DNA from: Apiosordaria backusii
Lineage: Eukaryota; Ascomycota; Sordariomycetes; Sordariales; Lasiosphaeriaceae
Direction: 5' to 3'
Length of the DNA: 64,000 nt
Assembly (NCBI GenBank): GCA_030549205.1
Contig: JAUKTV010000010.1
Location: 434,001-498,000 of the forward strand
Shown here: one piece after another, positions 1-12,020 of the stretch
How positions within the stretch are numbered: position 1 is the stretch's first letter
Layout of the letters: each line of letters begins with the position of its first letter
Notes under the pieces: model-generated
What the model saw: only the letters and a program-made list of their open reading frames with translations
Databases searched by the model: none
Told to the model about the DNA's origin: nothing
Position numbers and translations under genes: made by a program

Positions 1-262
1 CCTCTTCTTCCAGCGCCGCTCGTGGATCTTGCTGGGTGTTTACACGGCCTTCCTCCGTGCGCGCTTCGCCCAGAGCAGCCACGTCCAGAACTCGTTCTCC
101 CAACTTGAGGCCCGCATTGACAACCTGATCGGCGCCCAGGGTACTCCTCCCGTGGCTCGCCAGGCTTGGGATGCTGTCAAGGCTGCTGCGAGACAGTTCC
201 ACGGCGTCACTGATGTAAACAAGTATGTCAACGGCGCTGCTGCCCCCAAGAAGTCGTCTTAA
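1..262 (+). CDS. Pom33/TMEM33-family membrane protein, C-terminal part
   Basis: Only the 3' end is in the window. The open frame runs in from base 2 and stops at 260-262 (TAA). The visible 86 or so residues hold the end of a hydrophobic stretch (RRSWILLGVYTAFLRARFAQ) followed by a hydrophilic, helical tail ending in APKKSS. This matches my memory of the C-terminus of fungal Pom33/Per33 (TMEM33) proteins, which sit in the endoplasmic reticulum and nuclear envelope and help distribute nuclear pore complexes. The start, the other membrane segments and any introns lie upstream of the window, so the assignment rests on the tail alone. Confidence 0.65.
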   Translation, partial: LFFQRRSWILLGVYTAFLRARFAQSSHVQNSFSQLEARIDNLIGAQGTPPVARQAWDAVKAAARQFHGVTDVNKYVNGAAAPKKSS

Positions 263-1080
263 ATACGCCTACCTTGAGATCGAGTAGCTGAGCCGCACGA
301 CACGACAACACAAATATACGGCGGTCAACTTTTACTCGAGTCGGGAACGGAGAAGTAGGAAGGATGTTTGATGGATAGGACGCGGAGGGTGAGCGCGTGG
401 TGAGACATGACTAGGAAATATCGCCATGGTGAAGGGACGAAAGAAACAAAAGAGAGAGCTGGATAAAGTGCTTGTAGGCTGGTAATTGTTGGAGGAGGAG
501 TAGTGTTTACACTTTTACGTCTCATAGGTTATGGACCCCTTGTTTTTTTGGTATTCTTTTTTTTTCCCTGCTGAGGAGTTTGGCTGGGGAGTTACGCATG
601 AGACAGGCCAGGACAGGACAAGACGGACAGGATGAGGTTCGAGTGTTGATTTCTTCTTGCGCCCTCTGTATCACGAGTATTTTTGTGTCTTGTAGGTAAG
701 AGTGTGATACTTTGAATGGTACCCTATGACCGGAGAGCGTGATATCTTGCCTGATCTGAAGTGGTGTGGGAGTGCAACCGTCACAGGTGATCTGGATCCG
801 ACTGAAGAGCTGATGCCAAGACCAGGTCCCTTTAAACCCCACTTGGCACCAACCATGACGTCGCTGCGCGCGCTGCAGGAGGCAGTGACAAAGCATTGGA
901 TTTGAGCGCTGTAACATCGTGCCTAGCTGGTCTGGACCCAGCGATTTGGTTGCCTTCTTTTCGAGTTTTTCTCTGTATCAGCATTTCTTGCTTTAGTATC
1001 GCCATTAAACCAGACGCTACAGTTATAACACCACCCAATCTCACACCAAATCAACCACAACCACCCGCACCACCAACAGT
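263..1080. other. Intergenic, no gene seen
   Basis: This holds the 3' region of the Pom33-like gene and the 5' region of the PTEN-like gene. Short frames on both strands resemble no protein and have no splice structure. From about 1022 to 1080 the sequence becomes CA-rich with few Gs, as is common just before fungal start codons. Confidence 0.6.
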
Positions 1081-3115
1081 ATGACCTCCCTCCTCCGGCA
1101 GCTCGTCGCCGGGCCCAGGGCCAAACATCAAGAGACGGGGTTGGATCTGTGCTATGTTACGAAGAAGATCATCGCGACGTTTGTTCCCCCCTTTTTGTGT
1201 CTCTCTCCCCTTGTTGTCAGCTATGCTAATGCGGGAGTGTGGGTAATACAGGTCTGGACCATCGCAAACATACCCCCAACTAGCCTACCGCAACCCGCTC
1301 GACCGATTAGTTTCCTTCTTGGACGCCCGGCATGGAAAAGAGTGGATGATTTGGGAGTTCCGAGCTGAGGGGACGGGGTACCCGGATGAGGCTGTTTACG
1401 GGAGGGTGAGGCATTACCCTTGGCCGGATCATCATCCCCCGCCGTTTAGGGTTGTTCCAGTGGTGGTAGGGGGGATGAGGCTTTGGTTGAATCCAACGCT
1501 GTTGTCGATTGAAGGGGATCGGGAGGAGGAGGGGGGGATAAAACAACATGGGGAGGCCGGTACAAAACAGAAAGAGGGGGAGGGGATTGACAAGATAAAG
1601 GAAAAGAGGGTGGTGGTGGTGCACTGCAAGGCTGGGAAGGGGAGGTCGGGGACGATGGCTTGTAGTTATTTGATTGCGGAGGAGGGGTGGACGGCGGAGG
1701 ATGCGTTAAAGAGGTTTACGGACAGGAGGATGAGGGTTGGGTTTGGGGAGGGGGTGAGCATACCATCTCAGTTGAGGTGGGTTGGGTATGTGGATCGGTG
1801 GGCGAATAAAGGCGGGAAGGTGTATCGGGATCAACCGGTGGAGATTTTGGAGGTGCATGTTTGGGGGTTGAGGAATGGGGTCAAGGTTGAGGTGGAGGGG
1901 TATGTGGATGAGGGGAAGAAGATTAAGTGTTTTCATACTTTTACGAAGGAGGAAAGGGTGGTGGTGCAAGGGGATGCGCCTGGGGGCGGGGGAATTAAGG
2001 ACTTTGTTTGGGATATGTATGGGGGTGTGAAGCAGCAAGAGGAGGATGATGGGAAGGATATAAGAGAGGAGGAGGGGGTTAAGACGGGGGTTGTGGAGGA
2101 TAATAGCTCGGAGCAGGGAAATCTGTCGAGGAGCTCGTCAAAGGCCAGGCTGAAAGACGGTCTCAAGAAAAAGCTGTCCGTGAGGAGAAAGAAGGATACG
2201 CCAGCCGGGTCTTCGACAACAAGCTTGGACAAGCTGGCGACCGGCGGTGGGCAGAAGCAGAAGAGCAAGACTATCGCCATCCCTGAGGGGGCCGCATCAG
2301 AGGCGGAAAGAGAGAAGGCTTCGCTGCCAGGAAAGTTGGAGCCACGGTCACAGTCGACAACAAGTCTACAAAATGCGGGCAGCTTTTCGTTTGCTGATCC
2401 GTCAGAACCAGGTGGGCAAGCAGTCATCTTTAAGCCTACAAAACCGATCCGCATCCCAAACAGCGACGTCAATATCTCCGTCGAGCGAAGAAATAAAGCG
2501 CCAGGCAATATCGGCTTAACCATGGTTACAGCCGTTGCCCATGTGTGGTTCAACACCTTTTTCGAAGGCAACGGTCCCGAACAAGGCGGGAGGCCAGACG
2601 AGAGTGGAGTCTTTAGCATTGATTGGGACAAGATGGATGGCATCAAGGGCTCTAGTCAACGCGGGACAAGAGCTTGCGACAGAATTTCTGTTGTCTGGCG
2701 GACTGTGCCCGTGGGTGAGGTTGAAGATGGAGGTGAAGCACCCGGAGTTATTATCCATGAGCCTGGGGAGGATAGTCCTGTGCCAGAGATGAAGGCTGCG
2801 GACTGGAAGGGTGATGGAACAGAGAACCCGACTGCTCAAAAAACGCTTGGATTGCGAGTGGAGGACCCGGAAAGTGCAAGTGTTAGTAAGGCTAGCAGTG
2901 TGAAGAGCCAGGAGGATGTGACTGAGAGCAGTGGATTGGGCCAGGGTGGGAATGAGCAAGTCAAGGAGGAGGAAGAGGATGATGACCTGAAGGGGGTCAA
3001 GGTTAGCGGCCCGGCCGGTGAAGAGGTCTTGGATGAGGCCGTTGTTAGGGATCATGCGCCGGTGAAGAAAGAGAAGGCTGATGAGACGGCCAAGAAGGGG
3101 TTTATCATCGAGTAA
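1081..3115 (+). CDS. TEP1: PTEN-like phosphatidylinositol-3-phosphatase (TEP1 type)
   Basis: Two exons, 1081-1178 and 1252-3115, give about 653 residues. The intron has a GT donor, a CAG acceptor and a branch-like GCTAAT. Splicing restores the PTEN opening (LDLCYVTKKIIAT, then AYRNPLDRLVSFLD). The catalytic loop HCKAGKGRSG (Cys about residue 158) is almost identical to that of PTEN, so a 3-phosphatase acting on phosphoinositides at membranes is expected. A C2-like region follows, with KCFHTF near residues 250-260 and a later stretch with NVGL-like and VWFNTFF motifs. A Ser/Lys-rich insert (about 320-420) splits it, and the tail is acidic. The protein is longer than human PTEN because of a Glu/Gly-rich insert before the catalytic loop, the internal insert and the tail. 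The first kilobase of exon 2 is strikingly G-rich on the coding strand. Confidence 0.88.
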
Positions 3116-4141
3116 TTGCTTGTTGAAAGATCAGGTTCAATTCGATGCAAGCAAGGCGTTTTGGTTTGGTCAGAATGGTTATAGGGTGATGAAATACAGA
3201 ATATTCAAATGTCCCAAGCACCTTGATTAACACAGCCGACGGCGCCAGGGGTATCCAAGGTAGCTTTCCGCCCCTCAGTCAGGGGAGTTGAAACTTTGAG
3301 ATGGTCAAAGAGCCTTTGGCGACAGCGACGGATAACCGGAGAAATGGGTATGTTGAAGATAAAGATTGTGCTTTGTTTGTTTGCCTCGTGGCTCAACTGC
3401 CGCCGGTTGCAATTGTACGCCAGATCTCCATGTGGACTGGTTGCGTCACTTGAGCGGACGGCATGGATGTTGTGTGACAGAAGGTTTCCGGCCCGTTGAA
3501 CAAAGTTTGCACCGTGTCGAGCCAATGGTTTGTCAACGTGCAGTGAACGTTTGGCGGGAAGTTCGCATGGAAGCAAGATGATGGCCCCGAATATGGAGTA
3601 CCTAGTGCATTTATAAAGGGCGGTGGTTGTTTACATAGACCACTCAGATAGGTAATAAAGAATACACAAGAGACTGAAAACAGAAGGGTTCACGTGCGGG
3701 ATACAGCGGGATAGGGCCGGCTATCGATAACACAGTATTCTCGGCTTAGTGGGGTACGGATGGCGAGGTACCTGGGGAAGCTCGGGCTGGACCCATCTCC
3801 ACTGTATCCATCGCTTCTTTCAACTTTTTCTCTTTGGCCGCCATGGGCCCTTTACTACATCCGACCACCGTAGCAGAGCTTATAGACTATCCGTTCCTGA
3901 CCACCAACACCTTCGCTTTTCCATTTCATCGTGAACATTATCCTCCCCGTCGTCCAGGTCAGTTGTTCTTCACCCCCTGTCACTGTGGCTCTCTTGGCAC
4001 CTGTACATTCTTGCAGCAGCAACCGCCCCGCAGCCGATGTTCCCCGCTAACAGCGCAACCTGCAGACAAAAAAACTTGCGAATTATTTGTCCGGGTCTTG
4101 TCTGACGCAGACAGGCCCCTCTTGATTTCTTCTTTCTCACC
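3116..4141. other. Intergenic, upstream of PRPP synthetase
   Basis: No protein-like frame was found. The region contains a CACGTG at 3692-3697 and, from about 3820, a pyrimidine- and CA-rich stretch that probably forms the promoter and leader of the PRPP synthetase gene. A short ATG frame opens at 3842 (ATGGGCCC) and could act as an upstream ORF if transcription starts before it. Confidence 0.5.
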
Positions 4142-5520
4142 ATGTCGGCCGAAATGGCGAACGAGATCAAGTTGATCAGTGGCCGCAGCCACCCCGAGCT
4201 GAGCGACAAGATTGCGAAGCGGTACGAATGCCCTCATAGCGAAAGACGAGAACAAGAACAAGAACGAGAACGGCGAAAGAATAGAGCGCGCTTTGCTGAT
4301 TCCTCCCTCCAGGCTAGGCATTGAGGTGGCGAGAACCATCTCTCTCAACTACTCCAACCAAGAAACCTCCTTCACCGTCGGCGAGTCGGTCCGCGACGAG
4401 GATGTCTTCATTGTGCAATCCACCGCGACGGGCGACGTGAACGAGGGCTTGATGGAGTTGTTGATCATGATCTCGGCCTGCAGAACCGCTAGGTGGGCAA
4501 CGACATGACCTACACCAAGTGAACTTTTGGTTTGCTGACCTTCTGGCTTTGCGCGCAGTGCGAGGAGGATAACAGCTGTCATGTAAGGGCTTTCCATGGG
4601 GTTTTTGAGAGAATTGGCGCGCTCAGATGGTTGCGCCAATTCCTGCCATGACCGAACTCGGTGCTGATTGTTCGCAGCCCCAACTTTCCCTACGCCCGTC
4701 AGGACAAGAAGGACAAATCCAGAGCTCCCATCAGCGCCAGATTGGTCGCAAACATGCTTCAGACGGCTGGTGCCAACCGTAAGAGTGGCGCGTCCCGTTT
4801 TCTCACGCATTGCTAACGGGCGCAGACATCGTAACTGTCGACCTCCACGCTTCACAGATTCAGGGCTTCTTCAGTGTCCCCGTCGACAACCTCTACGCCG
4901 AGCCTTCTTTCCTCCGATACATCAGAGAAAACTTCAACTCAGAAGACTGCGTCATTGTGTCACCTGATGCCGGCGGTGCCAAGCGCGCTACCTCGATTGC
5001 CGATCACCTCAACACTGCTTTCGCCCTCATTCACAAGGAGCGCCCCAGGCCAAACGTTGTTGGTCGCATGGTCCTGGTCGGAAACGTCGAGGACAAGGTT
5101 GCCATTCTCGTTGATGATATGGCTGATACCTGCGGTACGCTGGTGAAGGCTGCTGCGGTTCTCAAGGAGAACGGCGCCAAGTCGGTGCTGGCCCTTGTTA
5201 CCCATGGCATCTTGTCCGGCAATGCCATTGAGACCCTGAACGGCAGTGTTCTCTCTGCTCTTGTTGTCACAAACACTGTGCCATTGGGCGACAAGGTCCA
5301 GAGATGCCCCAAACTTCGTGTTATCGACATTAGCCCGACCATTGCCGAGGTAGGCTTCTGCACCAATCATATAGTTTCAGAGAATTTTCATGCTGACTTG
5401 AACGCTAGGCTATCCGTCGTACCCACAACGGTAAATCTTGTTCCTCTCTATTCCCTACGTTTTGTACTGACCTTTGTAGGCGAATCTGTCTCGTATTTGT
5501 TCACTCACGCCCCCGTCTAA
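4142..5520 (+). CDS. PRS: Ribose-phosphate pyrophosphokinase (PRPP synthetase)
   Basis: Seven exons: 4142-4221, 4313-4492, 4559-4582, 4678-4778, 4826-5349, 5409-5430 and 5480-5520, giving 323 residues. All junctions are GT-AG and stay in frame; two exons are only 24 and 22 nt. The enzyme makes PRPP from ribose-5-phosphate and ATP for purine, pyrimidine, His, Trp and NAD synthesis. Diagnostic motifs are the catalytic flexible loop RRITAVIPNFPYARQDKKD, the family signature VDLHASQIQGFF and the PRPP-binding loop LVDDMADTCGT. The length is that of the canonical subunit, without the long insertions of yeast Prs1 or Prs5, so it resembles the Prs2/3/4 class. The ATG at 4142 follows a CTTTCTCACC context; an in-frame ATG four codons later is possible. 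Confidence 0.95.
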
Positions 5521-7124
5521 ATACGCGGTTGCGGATAATCTGTGGCCTGGCAATAACGTGTCTTTGGCACGTGTATTGCGGCCTCCAAAATGGCTTCTGG
5601 GAAGGCTGAGTAGCATGGTGTATATGCATTGGTAGGAGTTCAAAAACTGGTAAACAACATGACAAATGATGGGAGGTGAGGCGGGAATATGCGAACTGTG
5701 AGCGCTGCGTTCTGATTCTGGGTGACGGACTGTTACGTCTGTTCAAGTTCTGATAATAGAACTGATCCTTGAGGCGGTGTCGAGTGACAAAAGTAAAAGG
5801 CATCCAGACTGCCACTCCGGGGGTATTATTTTGGCGTTTGGGGAATTTCAGTAACGGGTATAATAGAATCTATATGATTGTCTGAAGAAATACATTTATG
5901 ATTTACACGCTAGTGTGGTACGTAGTTGGTGTGATGATCCTTTGGCTGAAGTGAACCACATATGCCATACATGGCAATCACTAGTAATGATTGGGCTTCT
6001 TACTTGGCGATCTCGGGTTTTGTATCTTCTAGGCAAAAGAGCGGTTGGGAATAATGGTTGAGATGATGCAAAGGGGGGAATTCAGGGGGGACGTGGGGCG
6101 GAAAAGGGGGTACGGACTATAAAGTGATAATCATCTTTACTCACAACAGAAAAGAAAGAGAACACATGTTGAGCGTGGCAATGTTGTGTATTCTCAGCTT
6201 TGATATAGCACACGAATTCGAACCATCTATATCAAAAGCCAATGGGAAGGTCAAACGAAACCACATGTTGCTCCTGAGAGTTGCGTACCTATGAGCCCTT
6301 CAAGCTCGGCTTGCTGTATTCTCCCGGAGAGATTGACGTTAAGATTTTTTCTTCGAATGTATATGCTCCGTCGGTCACAGCCACCTTTGATGCTATGCTA
6401 GTATCATACCTAGGTAAATTCAAGGGGTGCAAATTAACCATACCTTAGATTGATATCCAAAAGAAACCTACCAGAAGAAAACCCTTCGAGCATCGCGGAG
6501 GTCCCCGATCTGATACAACTTAATAGGAGCCCTCCATCTCATGTCTTGGGTGATACAATAGGCGCGTAACTTATCACCTGCGTCGGAATGTATTGGGTAT
6601 ATCTCTCTCCTGTCACGAAAACTTTGATGCAGCCCAAGCTGCCTCTATGATTTTTACCAATGGGAAAAAGGACCGATATCAAACTGGTTGTCCCGAGAAA
6701 CAATGCCATTGGTGCGATTTCCACCGATCTTTGTACCCCACGGAAGCCACCGATGCTGTGCGAGACACCCTCGGGGCTTCCGGCGCCACGTCCGGGAAAT
6801 CCAGCTGAAGGGCGTTGCTATGCCCCTAATCTGCCGGCTGGATAAATTCACGATTGGGCAATGTCACAGACTTGACTGGTATGGCACAGCCTTGCTGGCT
6901 GAGCCTGTCTTCCGCATCTATGACCGAGGTCGAAGTTTTACGTGCCAAGCATCTACATGATGTAAGTTCCGGCGGTCAAACAAAGACAGGAAAGCGTAGA
7001 TAAATATCCCTTGATGCGGTAGCTCGTATTGTTTTGGGGCTTCGAAGCAAACAGCAGCATAGATCAATAGAATCAGCCTTCTTCATATTCGTTCGTCCCT
7101 GCCATAGACTTTCACATTTCAAAC
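5521..7124. other. Intergenic, no gene seen
   Basis: This is a 1.6-kb gap of average to AT-rich composition. The short frames (for example 6593-6960) overlap each other and lack recognizable motifs. It includes the inverted repeat at 6197-6239 listed separately. The last 100 bases hold the presumed promoter and leader of the NRPS-like gene. Confidence 0.5.
6197..6239. repeat. Short inverted repeat (possible hairpin)
   Basis: GCTTTGATATAG at 6197-6208 is mirrored by CTATATCAAAAGC at 6227-6239, with one extra A in the second arm. The loop is about 18 nt and contains an EcoRI-like GAATTC. The hairpin lies about 680 bp downstream of the PRPP synthetase stop, probably beyond its transcript. No function is known. 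Confidence 0.5.
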
Positions 7125-10100
7125 ATGTCCTCGCTGCCTTGGATTGTCGACCAGCTTGCTGCTGAGATTCCACACGGCACATGGGTCAAAATCCCATTGT
7201 CGTCAACAAAGATTACCGAAATCACTTGGCAGAACTTCACCTTTCAGCAGCTCAGCCAAGCGGTAGACAGATTAGCGTACTGGATTGACGAGCAGCTGGG
7301 TCCGGCCGCTCTGGGGAGGGATGAACCCCTTGCCTACACCGGGGTGAACGACATCCGGTATCCTCTCGTCATCCTGGCAGCTTTGAAGACTGGATACAAG
7401 GTAAGTAGATAAACATGTTCACTGCACTGGACGATACTGACACAAACCAGAGCCTACTGCTATCCCCCAGAAACTCCGTGGAGGGCCATTGTGCCCTGAT
7501 GACCTCTACCAACTGCACCAAACTCTTACACAGCCGAGAGCTCTCAACCCAGGCAGAGGAAATCAGCCAAAAGCTCAGCCATGTCAACGCCCTCCCCATT
7601 CCAGAACTCGAAAACTTCCTCAGCATCGACAATGTTTGCCCTCCCTACAAAAGCAAATGCCCTAATGGCATGAACGACACAGAAACAGCCATGATCCTCC
7701 ACTCAAGCGGCACAACCGGCCTCCCCAAACCCATCCCCATCAAAGCCGGCGTTCTATCCATAGCCAGCAAACTACTCTCCACACTCCCAACCCCCGCAGG
7801 CCGCCTCAACACCCACGACCCCCTTTACACCACCCCCTTAATCCTCTCCATGCCACCGTTTTTCCACGCCTTTGGTATGAACCTCCTCGTCCGCTCCCTC
7901 TACTACCGCCGCCCACTAGTCCTTTTGCCGTCTACCACCCCCCCATCAGCAGAACTGATGCTCCACGCCATTCAACAAACCAACCCCACAGCCATGGTTT
8001 GCACACCCTCCATTTTGGAAGACATCTGCGGCCTGCCCCACGGTTTTGATGTTTTGAAATCGTCACAAATAAAGTGCATCTACTACGGCGGCGCACCCCT
8101 CGCCCGATCATGCGGTGATCTAATCGCCGAGCACCTCTCCCCAGGTATCACCCTCGTCAATGGGATTGGCACGACTGAGATATGGAATGCCACTAGCTTC
8201 ATTCCTCAGCACCCAAAAGATTGGGAGTACTTTGAGTGGAATCCTGTTTCTGGGATTGTCATGGAGGGTGTCGAGGGTAATGACAATACTGCAGAGCTGG
8301 TCATCAAACGGATGCCAGGGTCACAAGGGAAGTTCCAGTTTGTGTTTGAGAACTTTCCTGAATTGCAAGAGTGGCGGACGAAGGACTTGTTCGAGAGGCA
8401 TCCGACTAAGGGGGATCTGTGGAGGTACGTAGGGAGGGTGGATGATATTATTGTTTTGAGCAATGGGGAGAAGTTGAACCCGGTGACGTTTGAGAAGATG
8501 GTGGAGGGACATTCATTAGTGAAGGGGGCGGTTTTGGTGGGGGTGGGAGGTTTCAGACGGGGTTGATTGTGGAGGTGCATGATCAGGGTTTGGATGAAGA
8601 GGCGGTGGTTGAGCAGATCTGGGAGACGGTTGAAAGGGCGAATGAGCAGTATCCTGCTCATGCGAAGGTGTGGCGGTCGATGGTGGCGATTGCGAGGGCT
8701 GATAAGCCGTTTGAGAGGACGCCCAAGGGGACGGTGATGAGGAGAGATACGTACCGGCTGTATCAGGCTGAGATTGAGGAGATGTATGCCAACGCGGCAG
8801 GTGCCAGTGGTGATGCTGCTGAAAGTGAGGTGGACGAAACCACGGTCTTGGCTCAGATTCGAAAGACTGTTCGCAGTGTTACCAAACGGCGCGGGGACGT
8901 CACGGACGACACCAGCCTCTTTGCTCTCGGCTTCGACTCCCTTCAAGTTCTCCAACTCATCATGATTCTCAAAAACACCATCCAGCCTACCCTCCGCAGC
9001 AAGCTCTCCTCACGCCTGGTGTACGAGAACCCCAGCATCAACCAGCTATGCCGCGCTCTCTGTTCTTTACCAATATCATCCACTGTTCCTACATCTCGAG
9101 CAGAGAAATTCGACGCCCTAATCAAGCAATACACCCCCTCCCTCACCCTCCCTCGCCCATCCCGCCCCCTCAAGACCAAACGCTTCACCGTCATCCTAAC
9201 AGGCAGCACCGGCACCCTCGGCTCCTCCCTCCTCTCCTCCCTCCTCGCCAACCCCACCATCACCCACATCTACTGCCTCAACCGCTCCAAGTCCCCCGCT
9301 ACCTCCCCCGACAATTCCCGGGTGACACACCTCCAAACCGACCTCTCCCATCCCACCCTCGGCCTCCCCCGCAAAGTCTACTCCACGCTCAAATCCCCCA
9401 ATTTTCTGATTCACTCCGCCTGGCCGGTCAACTTCAACCTCCCCCTCGACTCCTTCCTCCCTTCATTAGTCGGTACCGCAAACCTAATGTCCCTCACCCC
9501 GGAAAAAATAGTATTCATCTCCTCCATCGCCACAGCTATGAACGGATGCTCCCCTGTTCCTGAACAATTCACTTCAGATCACAACCTCCCTCTCCCAACA
9601 GGTTACGCAGAGTCGAAGCACATTGCCTCTTGCCTCTTGGCTAACTCCCCCATGCCAGCGAGAATCCTCAGAGTTGGGCAGCTAGCGGGTCGCTCCGATG
9701 GAACTGGCAGAGTTTGGAATAAGCACGAGTGGTTGCCTTCGCTGGTACGGACATCGCTCAATATGGGGGTGATACCGTCTACTCTCGGGGGAGACCAGAA
9801 GAAGGTGGATTGGATACCGGTTGATCTTGCTGCTGAGGCTATCCTTGAACTGGGGTTGGCTCAGGGGAATGACAAGGGGGCGGGGGTGGGGTGCTATAAT
9901 GTTGTTAACCCTTCTTCTGCGGATTGGGAAACGACAATGGTTGATGCTGTAAAGGAATACGCGAGGAAGACAGGGAGGGGGGAGATGAAAGTGGTGGGGG
10001 TGGGGGAGTGGCTTGATGCTTTGGGTAGGGAAGACGATGCGGAGAGGTACCCGGCGTTGAAGCTCAAAGAGTTCTTTGAGGGGTGGAGGGGGGGTGAGAA

Positions 10101-10218
10101 GCAGAGTGAGGTGACGTTTGAGACGGACAAGGCGAGAAAAATAAGCCGGACGATGAGGGAGATGGGGGCAGTGAGCGACGAGATGATGGGGAGGTGGTTG
10201 GATGCTTGGGGTTTTTGA
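7125..10218 (+). CDS. NRPS-like adenylation-thiolation-reductase (carboxylic acid reductase type), frame broken
   Basis: Exon 1 is 7125-7400, a 50-bp GT-AG intron follows (7401-7450), and exon 2 runs to 10218. Total length would be about 1015 residues. Domains in order: an AMP-binding domain with A3 loop SSGTTGLPK, A5 NGIGTTE and A7/A8 region YVGRVDDIIVLSNGEKLNP; a carrier domain with LGFDSLQ, where the Ser carries phosphopantetheine; and an NAD(P)-binding thioester reductase starting TGSTGTLGSSLL, with a YAESK active-site motif. There is no condensation domain. Such enzymes activate an aryl or alpha-keto acid, tether it and release it as aldehyde or alcohol. The frame shifts by one base in a G-rich stretch near 8539-8550: the conserved RFQTG is only readable in the next frame. 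One additional G would restore it, so this is either a sequence error or a recent inactivation. Both sides are otherwise intact. Substrate unknown. Confidence 0.85.
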
Positions 10219-10292
10219 CACGGAGTTATGGATAGAGGTTGGGTGTAGACGGTAGACAAAATAGACAGCGATGATGCCAAATAGACATAACT

Positions 10293-11230
10293 TTACCCCA
10301 AATTGCATCTCCATTCAACCCTCGGGTATCTAAATCCCCATATCATCATCACTATCCCCGTCCCCATAGCCCCCTCCCCTCCCCCCATCTGCCCCCCACC
10401 ACCGCCACCTAAATCCATCTCCTCCTCCCTCTCCCTCCTCGCCGTCTCCACCGCCCCCCCAATCTTCCTCACCCCATCCACAACCCCCAACACAAACCCC
10501 CTATTCTCCGCCAGCTCCATCGCGCCCACACCCCGCAAACTCACCACCCCCCCGGTCCCCTCCGCGCCCAAGGTCTCAGCACTATCCCTCATCTTCGCCG
10601 CCCTCACCTCCACCAGATCCCTCAACAACCCTCGTATCTCACTCGTGTTACCCCCAAGGTCATCCCCAGCATGCGTAATCAGTGCTTCGGCAACCTCCAA
10701 CCAGTGATACGGTAGATACCCCGCCGGCGCTGAACTAGTGCAGTTGCTCTGAAACGGCGGGGATAATATCACCTCCCCATTGCCGTTGTCACTATTATTG
10801 TTCCCACCTATCCTCCCTGCATATCCCGGTTGTGATTGCCTTGCTCTTGAGGAAGTGGGCATCGGTTCGGAAAAGGACGATGGATGGACTTTTGTTTCGC
10901 GGTGGACGATCTCGGCTAGGGAGGCGGGGTGCAGCCAGGGTGGGGGGACGATGTTGGCTCTGCGTTGCTTTTTGAGGAGGAGGGCGAGCCAGAGGGGGAG
11001 GTCGGTTCGGTGGGGGGGGCGGAGGGGGGGTGTTTTCCCCTTTGGTGAGGAGGATTAGCATTGGGCATACATAAAAGAGGGGGAAATTGGAGGGGTGAGT
11101 TGAGGGAGGAACATACCGAGAGTAGATCAATACTTTCTAATCGTTGCCTGGGAACCACTGTGACGAGCTCCATTTCGGCGAGGAAGGCAACCTCGGAATG
11201 GGTTAGGCCTAATGGCAGGGGGAGGGCCAT
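10293..11230 (-). CDS. PSF2: GINS complex subunit Psf2
   Basis: Two exons on the minus strand, 11230-11117 and 11039-10293, joined in phase 0, give about 286 residues. GINS is the four-subunit part of the CMG replicative helicase. The N-terminus MALPLPLGLTHSEVAFLAE with ELVTVVPRQRLESIDLL is typical of Psf2. Exon 2 continues with TPPLRPPHRTDLPLWLALLL, KKQRRANIVPPPWL and the later LPYHWLEVAEALI, all family hallmarks. The C-terminal tail after about residue 250 is Gly-rich low complexity, longer than in yeast Psf2, and may not be conserved. The gene ends only 74 bp from the convergent NRPS-like gene, so their 3' UTRs probably overlap. The intron acceptor is an unremarkable AAG. Confidence 0.9.
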
Positions 11231-12020
11231 TGTGGGTGATTAAGGTGGTGATGGTTGCTGGCATGTGCGTTTGTGTTGGGAAGGTCGTGTAGTAGGTATG
11301 TAAATGTCACCTCGTCATGTCGCCGTTTTGTTTGTGAGTTCGTTATTGTCGTCGCAAATCGCAAGCTGTGGCCGTTGGGAATTAATTGATGAGCCACAAT
11401 CCAAAGTCGCGTGTCGCGTAAAGTGAAAACGCGGGGCATTTCTGACGTCGCCCACTGCGGGATCCACAAGGCTGAACTGCCAAGCCACTAGGAAAAGGGG
11501 TAGGATAGGGGCACCCTAACCCTGAGCTTGCGGTGATAGGGTAACTGGTTGTCCATACTTCAATATACTTGTTAAGGCGCTTTATGCTTACAAGAACTTT
11601 GCATTCAGCCATTTCAATGATGGCCTAACTAACGTGTTCACATGCCATTGGGGAAGTAGCCCCTGTTCACTCAGGAAATCTCCCACCTTCGAGACACCAA
11701 AACGAAATCCGGTCCCTCGGCCACAGATCTATGCCCCCGTCGCCAACGGAAAACAAGCTGTCGGATAGATGGCTTGGTAAGCCCCGAAAAGATGCAGATA
11801 TGATGAGTAAACATAATATATACAGGAAATTCGGTTGGTATCTATGTACAATGAGAAGCAGACCCCCACATTTGACACGTTAGATGGCCTCAGTGCTGAC
11901 GGGCTGCAGCATAACCTTCCCGTCTGACATGAGCAAGGTGGCAAGAATCTTCCCCCAAGGTCGTGACAAGAAATTTCCTATTTCGGTCAATTAGCTAAGC
12001 CCGTCTTGGTGTGACTTGTT
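11231..12020. other. Intergenic, no gene seen
   Basis: This gap lies between the 5' end of PSF2 and the 3' end of the Zn2Cys6 gene. Short minus-strand frames have no recognizable content. The 11240-11480 part is presumably the PSF2 promoter. Confidence 0.5.
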
